Origin: Colletes latitarsis
Taxonomy: Eukaryota > Arthropoda > Insecta > Hymenoptera > Colletidae
Reading direction: 5' to 3'
NCBI RefSeq assembly: GCF_051014445.1
Contig: NC_135143.1
Coordinates: 7,316,001 to 7,380,000, forward strand
Length of the DNA: 64,000 bases
This document shows positions 46,301 through 56,460 of the stretch, piece after piece; the stretch's first letter is position 1; every line of letters starts with the position of its first letter. The notes under the pieces are model-generated. The model did no database searches, had not been told where the DNA came from, and was given only the letters and a program-made list of their open reading frames with translations. Made by a program: the position numbers and the translations under genes.

Positions 46301-47338
46301 CAGCGTGTTCGGCCACCCCTCAGAAATATTTTAATAAAGGATTCTAGAGGCCAAAATAAGACGAAAATCAAGAATATCAATTTGTTGATGGAGGCTTCGT
46401 TAAAAAGTTATTAACAATTAAATTCAAAAATTTCAAATCGTTCTGGAAAAATTATTTTTAGTTGCAGGGGTCAATTGCAAGCATTTTTGGTCAACAGACA
46501 TACCCCCGAAATCCTACTCAGTTTCAAGAAAAAAATTCGTTACTGAAAATATAATTTCTGGCCAGATATGTCTGCCCGAATTTTCATGTGAATCTTTAAA
46601 ACGTCATAACTTCTGAACGGATCGGACGATTTTAATGTTTAAAAAAGCAAACTACGCGTATTTTTATGGAGAATATGTACAAATCGCAAAAATATTCGAA
46701 AAGTTGGTCCTTGACCCCGCAAAATGAGAAAAACCCTATAAAAATGGTCCAATTTTCAAACAACCATAAATCCTACAATAGTGAATATATTTCAATGAAA
46801 CTTTTTTCTGAAATAGAGCCCATAGGTACCTACAAAAAAGTATTAGACAACTTTTCTGTAGGGCGTCAAACAAAATTACTAAAAATGAAAAAGGAATTTT
46901 TAAGAAAAATCGACAGGGGGTAAGTGCCTAAATTTTTCGACGGAAAAAGAAAATTTCAAATCGTTTTGGAAAAATTATTTTCGGTTGCGGGGGCAATTAC
47001 AATCATTTTTGGTGAATAGACATACCCCTGAAATCCTACCCACTTTCTAGAAAAAAATTCGAGGTGTGAAATTTTTCGACAAAACTAAAAAAAATTTCAA
47101 ATCGTTTTGGAAAAATTATTTTCGGTTGCGGGAGTCAATTACAATTATTTTTGGTCAATTGACATACCCCCGAAATCTTGCGCATTTTTGAGAAAAAAAT
47201 TCGGTACATTCGGAACTTTAAACGTTAATAACTGTTTAACGAAGCATTCATCAACAAATTGGTATTCTTGATTTTCGTCTTATTTTGGCCTCTAGAATCC
47301 CCCATTAAAATTTTTACCAGGGGTGGCCGAACACCCTG
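46301..47338. mobile_element. Family M, copy 4
   Basis: The left end is CAGCGTGTTCGGCCACCCCT and the right end, reverse complemented, CAGGGTGTTCGGCCACCCCT; TA lies on both sides (46,299-300, 47,339-340). Three modules are present (46,440, 46,950 and 47,090). The central unit in this orientation has a plus-strand ATG frame of 85 codons (46,666-46,923) reading QNEKNPIKMVQFSNNHKSYN. It abuts the Tc3-like relic to its right and probably inserted into it. Confidence 0.9.
46666..46923 (+). CDS. Recurrent frame of family M central unit (unknown, doubtful coding)
   Basis: An ATG-started frame of 85 codons recurs, with lengths of 61-85 codons, in copies at 17.4, 28.3, 32.7 and 53.6 kb. The shared core reads KMVQFSN..SYNSEYISMKL then GTYKKVLDNFSVG and KEFLRKIDRG. 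I recognise no family, signal peptide or membrane segment. Differences among copies often change the amino acid, which argues against selection on the protein, and most copies lack the upstream ATG. The more likely reading is a non-coding repeat that happens to be open; it is listed because it could otherwise be taken for a gene. Confidence 0.25.
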   Translation: MENMYKSQKYSKSWSLTPQNEKNPIKMVQFSNNHKSYNSEYISMKLFSEIEPIGTYKKVLDNFSVGRQTKLLKMKKEFLRKIDRG

Positions 47339-47340
47339 TA

Positions 47341-48272
47341 TGTAGTCCTATTGATGAATCAGGAAATAGTAGACACTTTCTTCAACGGTACATTATAGTA
47401 CGCTTTACTGTTTTGAGATTCCTTTCTGAGGTTTCTCCAATACGAACAATGACCATCAACACCCTCTAAATTAAACTTTTTTTTGTCGGAATATATCACC
47501 TACAAAGCGATTAAATAAGTACGCAAAGAGATGTTTTTAATACGTAAAGTCAATGCGTTTAGATTTTGTTACATTATTCCAACTGCGATCAATGTTTGTG
47601 TATGCAAACTCTCGTCTAGCTTCTTTATGCCAATTTAATAATCGTAGAGACTTAATCAAATTTTGTTGTATTTTTATGTGAGAACTCGAAATAATTCGAT
47701 TTATCGTCGAACGAAACATATTTAATTCAAGTTCTGACTTAATTTTAGTAAGTGTTTTACCACAATTGCTTACTATGTTAAGGATTTAAGCGTTGAGATC
47801 TGGGAGAAAGCTTCTTCTTTGGGCCCCCTTTTTTATTTTGCCCATATTGATCGGAATTTAAAAAAAAATTCTTCACAACATTGTGAAAACGATTAAATCT
47901 ACGTGCAATTTTACGTGTTTTCACATCACTTTCTTGAAAAGCTAAAATTTTGTCTCTTTCTTGCTCGCTTAAATAACTTCCACGTGGCATTATTAACCAA
48001 ATTAATGTTACCACACTTCCAACACTCTAGACAAAACAAAACCGACGAAATATCGACAGAAAACAACATTCGAATGCTTGGTTCTATAGTTATGAAACAG
48101 TAACGAATCAGTTTTCGGTAGTTCATTAATTTAGAGTAAATATAATTCAACTGTTTCTAAGGAAACATAGATTGCTAACATGATCTCAAATATGGCATAT
48201 TCCGTTCCTTCAAATTTCAACAAGAACATCTAAAAAATTTAAAATTTTAGAGTAGTTTTACGACGCACAGTG
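47341..48272 (-). mobile_element. Tc3/Tc1-like element, 5' part
   Basis: The 5' end, read on the minus strand, starts CACTGTGCGTCGTAAAAC next to TA (48,273-74), a Tc1-type CACTG terminus. The transposase reads leftward from there. The 3' end is not seen: the sequence runs into family M copy 4 at 47,338, and a possible continuation beyond 46,300 is too decayed to be sure of. Confidence 0.75.
47350..47990 (-). pseudogene. Tc3-like transposase, broken
   Basis: From the second ATG the protein begins MPRGSYLSEQERDKILAFQ, followed by a first HTH with RKIARRFNRFHNVVKNF and the linker GQNKKGGPKKKLSPRSQR. This matches the MPRG..LS..E..KI start and GRP/GGP linker of Tc3-type transposases. After stops the reading resumes in other frames with LNWHKEARREFAYTNIDRSW, then the first catalytic block with a K in place of the usual DE (TKKSLI... 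in place of SDEKKFN). Several frameshifts and a lost first catalytic block make it inactive. Confidence 0.8.
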
Positions 48273-48274
48273 TA

Positions 48275-49775
48275 TACTTTAGATAGTAGTGGAGCGACCC
48301 AGATTTCGGCCATTTTCTCTTCTTTCTTGAAGATCAAACTTCTTTCCAAGACTACGAGACGTTTCAACGAAGGAATTAAAAACAAAAGAAAGGAACGAAC
48401 TAAAAAGGCTCGGCTCCTTTCAAGAGTGGACGCGAAGTGCCCGTTTACGACGGGCTTCGGGTCCGATGCGCAAACGTTTCCGTTTAATGGTACAGGTGGA
48501 AGCTTCCGTGGCGCCGTTGATGAGCCAAACGGTCCTTCGTGATATCGAAAGCGGCCATACTCGGCGAACCTTTAACGATCAGCATCGACGATCGTAAAAT
48601 CCGCGATCTCTGATTAGCCGAAAGCCCCGATCCGTAGGGGTAGGAAGGCCGTCTGAGCGGCGAAGTAAATTTCAAGGTCCTGCCTTAACGACGGGGGCGT
48701 GTTTACGGTAGGCAATGTCCCCTAGTTTTTGTCCGCAGTTAGGGCCCGGAATGGCGGTGCTCTTAATCAAACTTTGATCGCCGCGAGCAGACTCCCTCCC
48801 CCTCCTTGCCCTTCCTCTGTCCGCGCAAAAATCCACGGATATTAGCGGGAGCGTCCCGCGATCCTTTATGATCGCCGTGGAGCCGGCCTGAGATTATAAA
48901 TCAAGCAATCAACCGCCATAAAAGTCCGCCTACGCGATCGCGCGAGCCTCTTCTTTCCGCGATCGTTCCGCGATTTTTCTTCTTTTCTCTTCTCCCAGAA
49001 GCTTCTTCTCTTCTGCATTTTCCAGGTCTAACACATTCTGTTTATCTGGACCGTAAAATAAACTTAGAAACAAATTCATACGTGTGATATTTGGAGAGGA
49101 ACGCGCCATTTTGAATCTAAACGTCAATATTATTTTGAAGATTGGCGACACTGATCTTATATTTGGGGTATTTCTGGGACATAACTGACAGATCAAATTC
49201 ATTAATTTTCCTTGTGGAGCCATGTTAAGTCTCTTGTTTATCCCTACAAACTATGAACTGTTGACGATCTCAAGACAAACATCGTTCATGATATTAATGA
49301 AATATAGCCTAATTTATATGTCAAAGCCTTAGAAAATCGTTTTGATTATTTAAATGATATTGCATTCCACGTGTAATGTCACCAAAATAAAACAATGAGC
49401 ACCAGCTTATCTTTTGTATTTTTCACTTTGTTTTGGTTCAAAGTTCTAGCTTTCTTGTTGGAAAACCTGTTATTTGAATCAAACCTCCAAAAGAAAAAAT
49501 ATTACCAACAATCAAGTGTAACGACGACTCAAATATGGTTGGGGAAAGTTTCTCAACAGCTAGAGTAGATGATATAGTAAAAATAGGAAGTACAATGAGA
49601 AAAGAAGACTATACGATACTTGAACAACATCACAATCAGATCACCGATTAATAGACACAAATTCTGTTATGCAGCAAACTAACGAGCCCAAAGACAACAA
49701 ACAGAAAGGGTTCTAAAGAATATAATATGACCAGCACAGTCACTAATTAAACCCAATCGAAAAATCCAGTTAACA
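48275..49775. other. GC-rich island 15 (48,400-48,970) and AT-rich flank
   Basis: The island is CpG-rich, with CCATAAA and TTTATGA/ATTATAAATCA words near 48,865-48,920 and no domain. It ends around a purine/pyrimidine stretch at 48,950-49,010. 49,030-49,775 is AT-rich with nothing recognised. Confidence 0.4.
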
Positions 49776-49778
49776 ACC

Positions 49779-50470
49779 ATTATGACAAATAATATAAAAT
49801 TGAAAACTTCCTACCAGGATGCCCAGAATATTTTAAGCCACCATTAGAAGGAATGGCGGCCATTTCGATGAGGGAGTAATTAAAAAGAAGCACTTCTTTG
49901 CAAAGAAAAATGGAACAAAGTGTAAAATACTTTACTTATCAGTTTTCTAACGAACGAAACTAGCTTATTTGCTTTAAACAGGTTATTTTTTCATAATAAG
50001 ATCCTGTTTCTCGTGATTCCGAATATTTGGCCGGTAATGTATGTAATATCGATGTTGCAAAGATCACTAATAAGACGGTAGTTTATTTGCTATAAAGGTG
50101 TTCACTTTCTCTAAAAAAGATCCTGTACTGTTCTAGATAAAAAGTACACCTTTAGCAACTGTTACGACAAGCATGAAATAATATAAAATTGAAAACTTCC
50201 TGCCAGGATGCCCAGAATATTTCAAGCCAACATTAAAAGGAATGGCAGCCTTTTCGATGAGAAAGTAATTTAAAAAGAAGCACATCTCTGGAAAAAAATT
50301 GGAACAAAGTATAAAATACTTCACTTATTAGTTTTCTAACGAACAAAACTAGCTTATTTGCTTTGAACGGCTTTATTTTTTCTTAATATGATCCTGTTTC
50401 TCGTGATTCCGAATATTTGGCCGGTAGTGTATGTAATATCGATGTTGCAAAGACCACTAATGGGACGGAG
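49779..50470 (+). repeat. 390-bp tandem duplication
   Basis: About 300 bp from 49,779 (AATAATATAAAATTGAAAAC, CCAGGATGCCCAGAATATTT ... CCGAATATTTGGCCGGTA) recurs from 50,168 at a period of 389-390 bp and about 90% identity, ending near 50,470. The remaining roughly 90 bp of the period is present only between the copies. The second copy abuts GC island 16. Confidence 0.9.
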
Positions 50471-51215
50471 TTTGGACACCTTAACGTACGCTCATCTCGA
50501 AATTTGTTACCTCGCCATTCCAAGTTATCGCCACCTCCCCTGGCAGGCACCCAGGCAGCTACCCTCGAAATGTCGTGGCGCGATTGCGATTCGCCATGCC
50601 AAGGCTCTCGCCGCGCGGCGGACAAACCGACCAGCAAAGACGATTGTTGCGCCAACAAAATACGCGAGCCGAGTCGAGAAGAAAAGAAATCAGGACCAGT
50701 CTGGGGTCCCGAGCATTGTCGCGGCTAGGACCGTCGCGTATATATAACCGAGGAGTTTAAGAGCACAATGCACCATAAATCAGCGATCATCGCGCGTTCC
50801 CCCGCGCGGCCGATTCACGCGGAACGCGTGGGCGAGTTCTCGCACGCGCGCGCCCCGAATCGCCCAAATCGCGTATCTTATCGTCGATTTTCCATTCTGC
50901 ACGCCAATGGTAAGTAAGCCCGAATTGTCGGGAGCACGCGACGATTGTGATTCACGACGGTTTCCCGGATGTCTTTGGACCGACACACAGCGGGACAAAA
51001 CGGATGCACGGTAGGCCAGATTTAAAAGCGGTTCAATGAATCAAAAGAAACAAATCGAGAACCTATAAAGTATGTATTTCGTACGCAACGAGACGAAAAG
51101 ATAGTCTTATATTTGGTAGATGCTATAAACTAGAGAAAATAAATATTCTAATATGTTAATTTTGGGCAAAAAAGAATATGAGACATAGGCTCATCCAAAT
51201 ATCGATTGTAGCAGG
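50471..51215. other. GC-rich island 16
   Basis: 50,480-51,000 is CpG-rich, with frames up to 119 codons on both strands and no domain. It contains TATATAA followed by a GC-rich block at about 50,737-50,830. The TATA-like word is unremarkable evidence for a promoter. Confidence 0.4.
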
Positions 51216-51222
51216 AGCTATA

Positions 51223-51614
51223 CAGGGTGCGGTCGAATAACATGTACTAGCGGGCACGAGGCGATTCCTTATGAAAAAATAAGAACAAAATATAAAATAA
51301 AATTTTTTCATTTAAAGCTTAGTTTTCGAGAAAATTGTGTTTATAAACAATGATCTCAGACTTCCTGTAATAGTTATTTGCCTAAGTAGTCAATTTTCGT
51401 TGATCTATCTAACGATGACGTACATGATACGCGTTATACGATGCTCGACGAACCGTAACTTAGCCGTAACAGCATACGTACGAATAGGATTTTCAAACTC
51501 GATTTTCTCGAAAACTAAGCTTAAAATGAAAAAATTTTATTTTATATTTTGTTCTTATTTTTTCATAAGGAGCCACCTCGTGCCCGCTAGTACATGTTAT
51601 TCGGCCATACCCTG
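51223..51614. mobile_element. MITE with about 115-bp TIRs, TA target
   Basis: The left arm starts CAGGGTGCGGTCGAATAACA and the right arm, reverse complemented, CAGGGTATGGCCGAATAACA. The arms continue with TGTACTAGCGGGCACGAGG and then AAAAAATAAGAACAAAATAT, over 90% identical for about 115 bp. TA lies on both sides (51,221-22, 51,615-16). The 392-bp element would fold into a long hairpin. Confidence 0.93.
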
Positions 51615-51657
51615 TATAGTGTTAAGTGATGAATCTTCCTTTTGGTCCTATACTATA

Positions 51658-52031
51658 CAGGGTGTTCGGCCACCCCTGGGAAAAATTTTAATAGAGGATT
51701 CTAGAGGCCAAAATAAGACGAAAATCAAGAATACCAATTTGTTGATGAAGGCTTCGTTAAAAAGTTATTAACAATTAAATTCAAAAATTTCAAATCGTTT
51801 TGGAAAAATTATTTTCGGTTGCGGGAGTCAATTACAATAATTTTTGGTGAATAGACATACCCCCGAAATCTTGCGCATTTTCGAGAAAAAAATTCAGTAC
51901 GGTCGGAACTTTAAACGTTAATAACTGTTTAACGAAGCCTTCATCAAAAAATTGGTATTCTTGATTTTCGTCTTATTTTGGCCTCTAGAATCCCCCATTA
52001 AAATTTTTCCCAGGGGTGGCCGAACACCCTG
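51658..52031. mobile_element. Family M, copy 5 (minimal form)
   Basis: At 374 bp it has both complete TIRs (CAGGGTGTTCGGCCACCCCT on each side) but a single module and no central unit. TA lies on both sides. It sits only 43 bp from the neighbouring MITE. It looks like the deletion product or the founding unit of the larger copies. Confidence 0.93.
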
Positions 52032-52490
52032 TATGTATACTTGATCTGTCCATATGCCCATCTGTCGCCTACAAGAAAACAAATACAATTTATTCTACAT
52101 ACAAAGAAGATTCTAGCATTGTTTATCAAAAAAATTATGAATAAATCTTAGTATAAGTTAGCGATAGACTAATAATATTTATAATTTCAAGTCTTAAAGT
52201 AAAACAACGAAAAGCATAACATAATAAAATTGTTTTTTTTTTAATATAAGCATAGTACGTAAATTTGATGTATTACTTATCGTATATTCATAATCACTTA
52301 CTGTGAATGGAGATCTGATATATTTAAATATTACAATATTTTCCAATTCGGATCCACTTGAACCAAACAGCTCCAGATACCACGTGAATTATTACACACC
52401 GATTTCGATAAAACGTTGTAAACAACTAGAAAAGCGTGAAATATTAAATCCTTGTTCGACAGCGTGAACACTGAATAGTTTACGAGGTAT

Positions 52491-52580
52491 TTAACATGTT
52501 GACCGCCATGTGTATCCAATTGGATACACACCTATGTAAATCCAGGGCGCCGCGTGTATCAATTTGAATAGACACACACA
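52491..52580. other. TTAA-preceded block with a perfect 22-bp palindrome
   Basis: After TTAA at 52,491 comes CATGTTGACCGCCATG and then a dyad centred at 52,519/52,520 whose half-site is TGTGTATCCAA followed directly by its reverse complement. A decayed second version (GTGTATCAATTTGAATAGAC) lies 45 bp downstream. It resembles the end of a TTAA-type element with a duplicated subterminal dyad; no partner end was found. Confidence 0.55.
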
Positions 52581-52948
52581 TCCCACTTCCTACCAATTGT
52601 ATATGAACCGAGAACATTGATTTTATATGGTATATTATAAGCTCTAGTAAGCGTATAGCAATTTAGTCGAAGAATTGTAATAATAAACATATTTTACTGA
52701 AAAATGCATTTGAAACATTCACTTTAAATTACATTATATAAAAACATTCTGTTAACATCCTGTTAAAAGTAATAAAAGATTACAAGTTTTATTAAATTTT
52801 TCTTTTATAATGATATAGGTTTTATTAAAAACTAATTATTAAAAAATTATTACTGAACTATTCTGTAAACTACTCTATGTAATAGTAAATACGATTCATA
52901 TTAAATGAACTCTAAAATAGCTCGAATCTATCAATTTTGTTTCATATA

Positions 52949-54275
52949 CAGGGTGTTCGGACACCCCTGGGAAAAATTTTAATGGGAGATTCTAGAGGCC
53001 AAAATAAGATGGAAATCAAAAATATCAATTTCTTGCCTGAGGTTTCATTAAAAAGATATTAAAAAATAAAATTAAAAAATTTCAAATCATTATAACAAAA
53101 TTATTTTTGGTCGCAGGACTCAATTATAATTATTTTTGGTAAACACACATACCCATGAAATCCTACCCACTTTCGAGAAAAAAATTCGGATAGGTGCTGA
53201 GATTTTTCGTCGAAAAAAAAAATTTCAAATCGTTCTGGAAAAATTATTTTCGGTTGCGGGGGTCAATTATAATCATTTTTAGTCATTAGACATATCCTCG
53301 AAATCCTACCCACTTCCGAGAAAAAAATTCGAGAAGGTGTGAAATTTTTTGACAAAATTAAAATATTTTAAATCGTTCTGGAAAAATTATTTTCGGTTGC
53401 AAGGGTCAACTACAATAATTTTTGGTGAATAGACCTACCCCCGAAATCCTACTCACTTTCGAGAAAAAAATTCATTACCGAAAATATAATGTGTGGCCAG
53501 AAATGTCTGCCCGAATATTCATGCGAATCTTTAAAACGTCATAACTTCTGAACGGATTGGACAATTTTAATGTTTAAAAAAGCAAACTACGTGTATTTTG
53601 ATGGAGAATATGTGAAAATTCCAAAAATATTCGAGAAGTTATTCCTTGACTTCGCAAAATGAGAAAAACCCCATAAAAATGGTCCAATTTTCAAGCAGCC
53701 ATAACTCCTACAATTGTGAATATATTTCAATGAAACTTTTTTCTGAAGTAGAGCTCATGGGTACCTACAAAAATGTATTAGACAACTTTTCTGTCGGGTG
53801 TCAAATAAAATTACTAAAAATGAAAAAGGAATTTTTAAGAAAAATCGACAGGGGGTAGGTGCCTAAATTTTTCGACGGAAAAAAAAATTTTCGAATCGTT
53901 CTAAAAAAATTATTTTCAGTTGCGGGGGTCAAATACAATCATTTTTTGTGAATAGACATACCCCCGAAATCCTACCCACTTCCTAGAAAAAAATTCGAGA
54001 AGGTGTGAAATTTTTCGACGGAAAAAGAAAATTTCAAATCGTTTTGGAAAAATTATTTTTGGTTGCGAGAGTCAATTACAATAATTTTTGGTGAATAGAC
54101 ATACCCCCGAAATCTTGCGCATTTTCGAGAAAAAAATTCAGTACGGTCGGAACTTTAAACGTTAATAACTGTTTAACGAAGCCTTCATCAAAAAATTGGT
54201 ATTCTTGATTTTCGTCTTATTTTGGCCTCTAGAATCCCCCATTAAAATTTTTCCCAGGGGTGGCCGAACACCCTA
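52949..54275. mobile_element. Family M, copy 6 (longest)
   Basis: The left end is CAGGGTGTTCGGACACCCCT and the right end, reverse complemented, AGGGTGTTCGGCCACCCCT preceded by one changed base; TA lies on both sides. Five modules are recognisable (near 53,080, 53,220, 53,350, 53,890 and 54,020), with the central unit between the third and fourth (plus-strand frame 53,646-53,858). The last 250 bp are nearly identical to the right half of copy 5, suggesting recent exchange or origin of one from the other. Confidence 0.92.
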
Positions 54276-55168
54276 TATATTTATATACATTACCATAGTA
54301 AAAGACGTATAAAAAAATTAAATTAACAAAAAACGAAATTGTCATATTATTTAAAGAACTGTTAAATGATTAGTAATTACTTGTGAACTGCTTAATAATA
54401 TTTTCCTGATTTAAAAAAAAAGTAAGTTTTCCACAAGGAATTGATATTTTTATTTTTTTTTTTTATTTTTGTCAATAATCGTACACATAGTATTATCAAA
54501 GATTCGTATTCTGTATGTGCTTCGACTATCGTATTACGAATGTAAACAGATAGACGTGCATCTAGTTCGCAAATGATCGAAACGTATTCTGATTTGTATT
54601 CACACACCGTGCAGGCCCAATCATTCTATTTGCCAGTGGATGAGACGAAATGAAATGAAATCTAGAAATTCGGCTTATTCTACTCGCGAACGCGTCGGCT
54701 TTATTACTTTCATAATAATCATCCACTTCCTCTTCGGATAGAACGGCGAATGAATATTTGATTAATTTACCCCAACTTCGCAGGTGTTTCTCGTCGAAAG
54801 AATTTGTCGTATTTTACATACGTATTTGCAATTGAATAGCATTTTGTTTTGATTAAAGTTGCATTGTATTGTAGCATCGATAATTGTACTAACTTAAAAC
54901 AATATTAAAAACCATACGAAAATTGCTTAAAAAAGTGCAACACAAATTTCTAAAATATATTTTATATTTTCCAAAAATGTTTGAAGCCTTCAATTAAAAA
55001 GCTTATTTATTTCTAATTTGACATATTCGTTATTGTTGACATTTGTTCTGGTTAAACAATTCTGTAGAGATCGAAGAAGTAAAAATCAATTATTGTAAGA
55101 TTCGGAGAGTAAAACAGGTAAGGAACAAGTTACCAATTGTAGTTTTTATGTGTTTGATATTAAACCAC
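54276..55168. other. AT-rich unique sequence, nothing recognised
   Basis: Frames up to 71 codons, a T-rich run near 54,455-54,470, no domains and no element ends. Confidence 0.4.
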
Positions 55169-55169
55169 A

Positions 55170-55238
55170 GACGAGGTATACGAGTAGACCTTTCACCCAA
55201 TGTATTTTTTCGGCCCAGTTTTGTAAATGGGACCCCTT
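55170..55238 (+). repeat. Fragment of the 57.5-kb repeat
   Basis: GACGAGGTATACGAGTAGAC followed by CTTTCACCCAATGTATTTTTTCGGCCC matches 57,481-57,535 at about 85%. It stops where family M sequence begins. Confidence 0.75.
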
Positions 55239-55560
55239 GTCGATTTTTCTTACAATTCGTTTTTGATTTTTAATAATTTTGTTTGACGCCCTATAGAAAA
55301 GTTGTCTAATACCCTTTTGTAGGTACCCATGAGCTCTACTTCAGAACAAAGTTTCATTGAAACATATTCACTATTGTAGGAATTATGGCTGTTTGAAAAT
55401 TGGACCATTTTCATGGGATTTTTCTCACTTTACGGGGTCAAGGAACAACTTTTTCAATATTGTTAAAATTTCTACATATTGTTCACTAAAATTCGCGTTA
55501 TTTGCATTTAAAACATTGAAATCCTTCAATTCGTTCAGAAGTTATGACGTCTTAAATGTG
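55239..55560. mobile_element. Family M, copy 7: internal fragment
   Basis: Only the central unit is present, from TGTCGATTTTTCTTACAATT to TCGTTCAGAAGTTATGACGT, in the same orientation as copies 1-3. Both modules and both TIRs are missing. The right break is followed immediately by the unusual repeat region at 55.6-56.5 kb. Confidence 0.85.
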
Positions 55561-55718
55561 TGTTTTATTGGGTGTTGCAACATATTGTTTTGCGATTTTA
55601 GTGACGCAGTTTACGTATCTGCCTGAGGCTAATTGTAAGTTACACTGCCGGTGGCGAACTCTCTCTTTCTCCTCTAGGCTGGCGGACATGGCGGAATGTC
55701 ATGGGGCTGCGCTCCACT

Positions 55719-55860
55719 TTTACTGACCACTACTGACCACGGGCAAGCTCTGGTGTCCAATACTGACCAGTACTGACCAGCAGTGACCACTAGTGGCCAC
55801 TAGTGATCACTCGTGAGAACTCGTGAGAACTATTGACCAATACTGACCATTGCTGACCAG
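55719..55860 (+). repeat. 10-bp tandem array (TACTGACCAS)
   Basis: From 55,721 the sequence falls into exact decamers: TACTGACCAC twice, two degenerate units, TACTGACCAG twice, CAGTGACCAC, TAGTGGCCAC, TAGTGATCAC, TCGTGAGAAC twice, TATTGACCAA, TACTGACCAT, TGCTGACCAG. That is 14 units in one register with no indels. It runs directly into the 198-bp repeat. Confidence 0.92.
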
Positions 55861-56460
55861 TGGTGAGTGATATCAGAATTACACGTCTATCATATCTATT
55901 CCGAAATTTACACGTCTGCTGGCCTTGAATGTGTCGTTTCGCCCCGATTTTATATATATGGCTCCCTTAGGAGTATGCTACTGATTTGATTTGTCTGGTG
56001 CATATTGTATATTGCACATACAAATTTGTTTCATGTTTCATTGACCATTAGTGACCAATAGTGATTGAATGCCGAATGTTCTGTTTCGAATTTCTTTTTC
56101 GACCTTCAAGCGTCTGTTGGGCTTGAATGTGGAGTTTCTCGCTTTTATTTCCCTGGCCTCCTTTCATATTTCACTATTTGTTCCTTGTTTGATTTGTACG
56201 ATGCATGTTCTATATTGCACGTACAAATCTCTTTCACTGACCACTATCGACACAGTGGTGAGTGATATGTCTATTTTCCATTTCTCACTTCTTTCTCGAC
56301 ATTCAAATGTCTGCTGGGCTTGAATGTATCGTTTCGCCTCGCTTTCATTTGTCTGGTTTCCTTAAATATTTTACTTCTGGTTCCTTGTTTGTGAATGTAT
56401 TTGTTCCCTTATTTAATTCTCGTCTCTAATGTTGCTTGTTCTATACGTTGCGCTCTTGCC
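55858..56460 (+). repeat. 198-bp tandem repeat, three units
   Basis: The anchor CGTCTGCTGGCCTTGAATG at 55,913 recurs as CGTCTGTTGGGCTTGAATG at 56,111 and TGTCTGCTGGGCTTGAATG at 56,309: two steps of exactly 198 bp. Each unit also has a CATGTTCTATATTGCAC- or TGCATATTGTATATTGCACA-type block. Decamer remnants (TGACCATTAGTGACCA, CACTGACCAC) and GTGGTGAGTGATAT recur at unit boundaries. Units are about 65-75% identical. Open frames of 66-84 codons here follow the repeat and are not supported as genes. Confidence 0.88.

Noticed and set aside
37397..54530. Shared peptide EAHTEYE in minus-strand frames at about 37.4 and 54.5 kb
   Set aside because: Only seven residues, with mostly third-position differences; intriguing but flanks do not align, so chance is likely.
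56065..56323. Two overlapping plus-strand frames of 66 and 84 codons
   Set aside because: They follow the 198-bp tandem repeat and shift frame between units; not genes.
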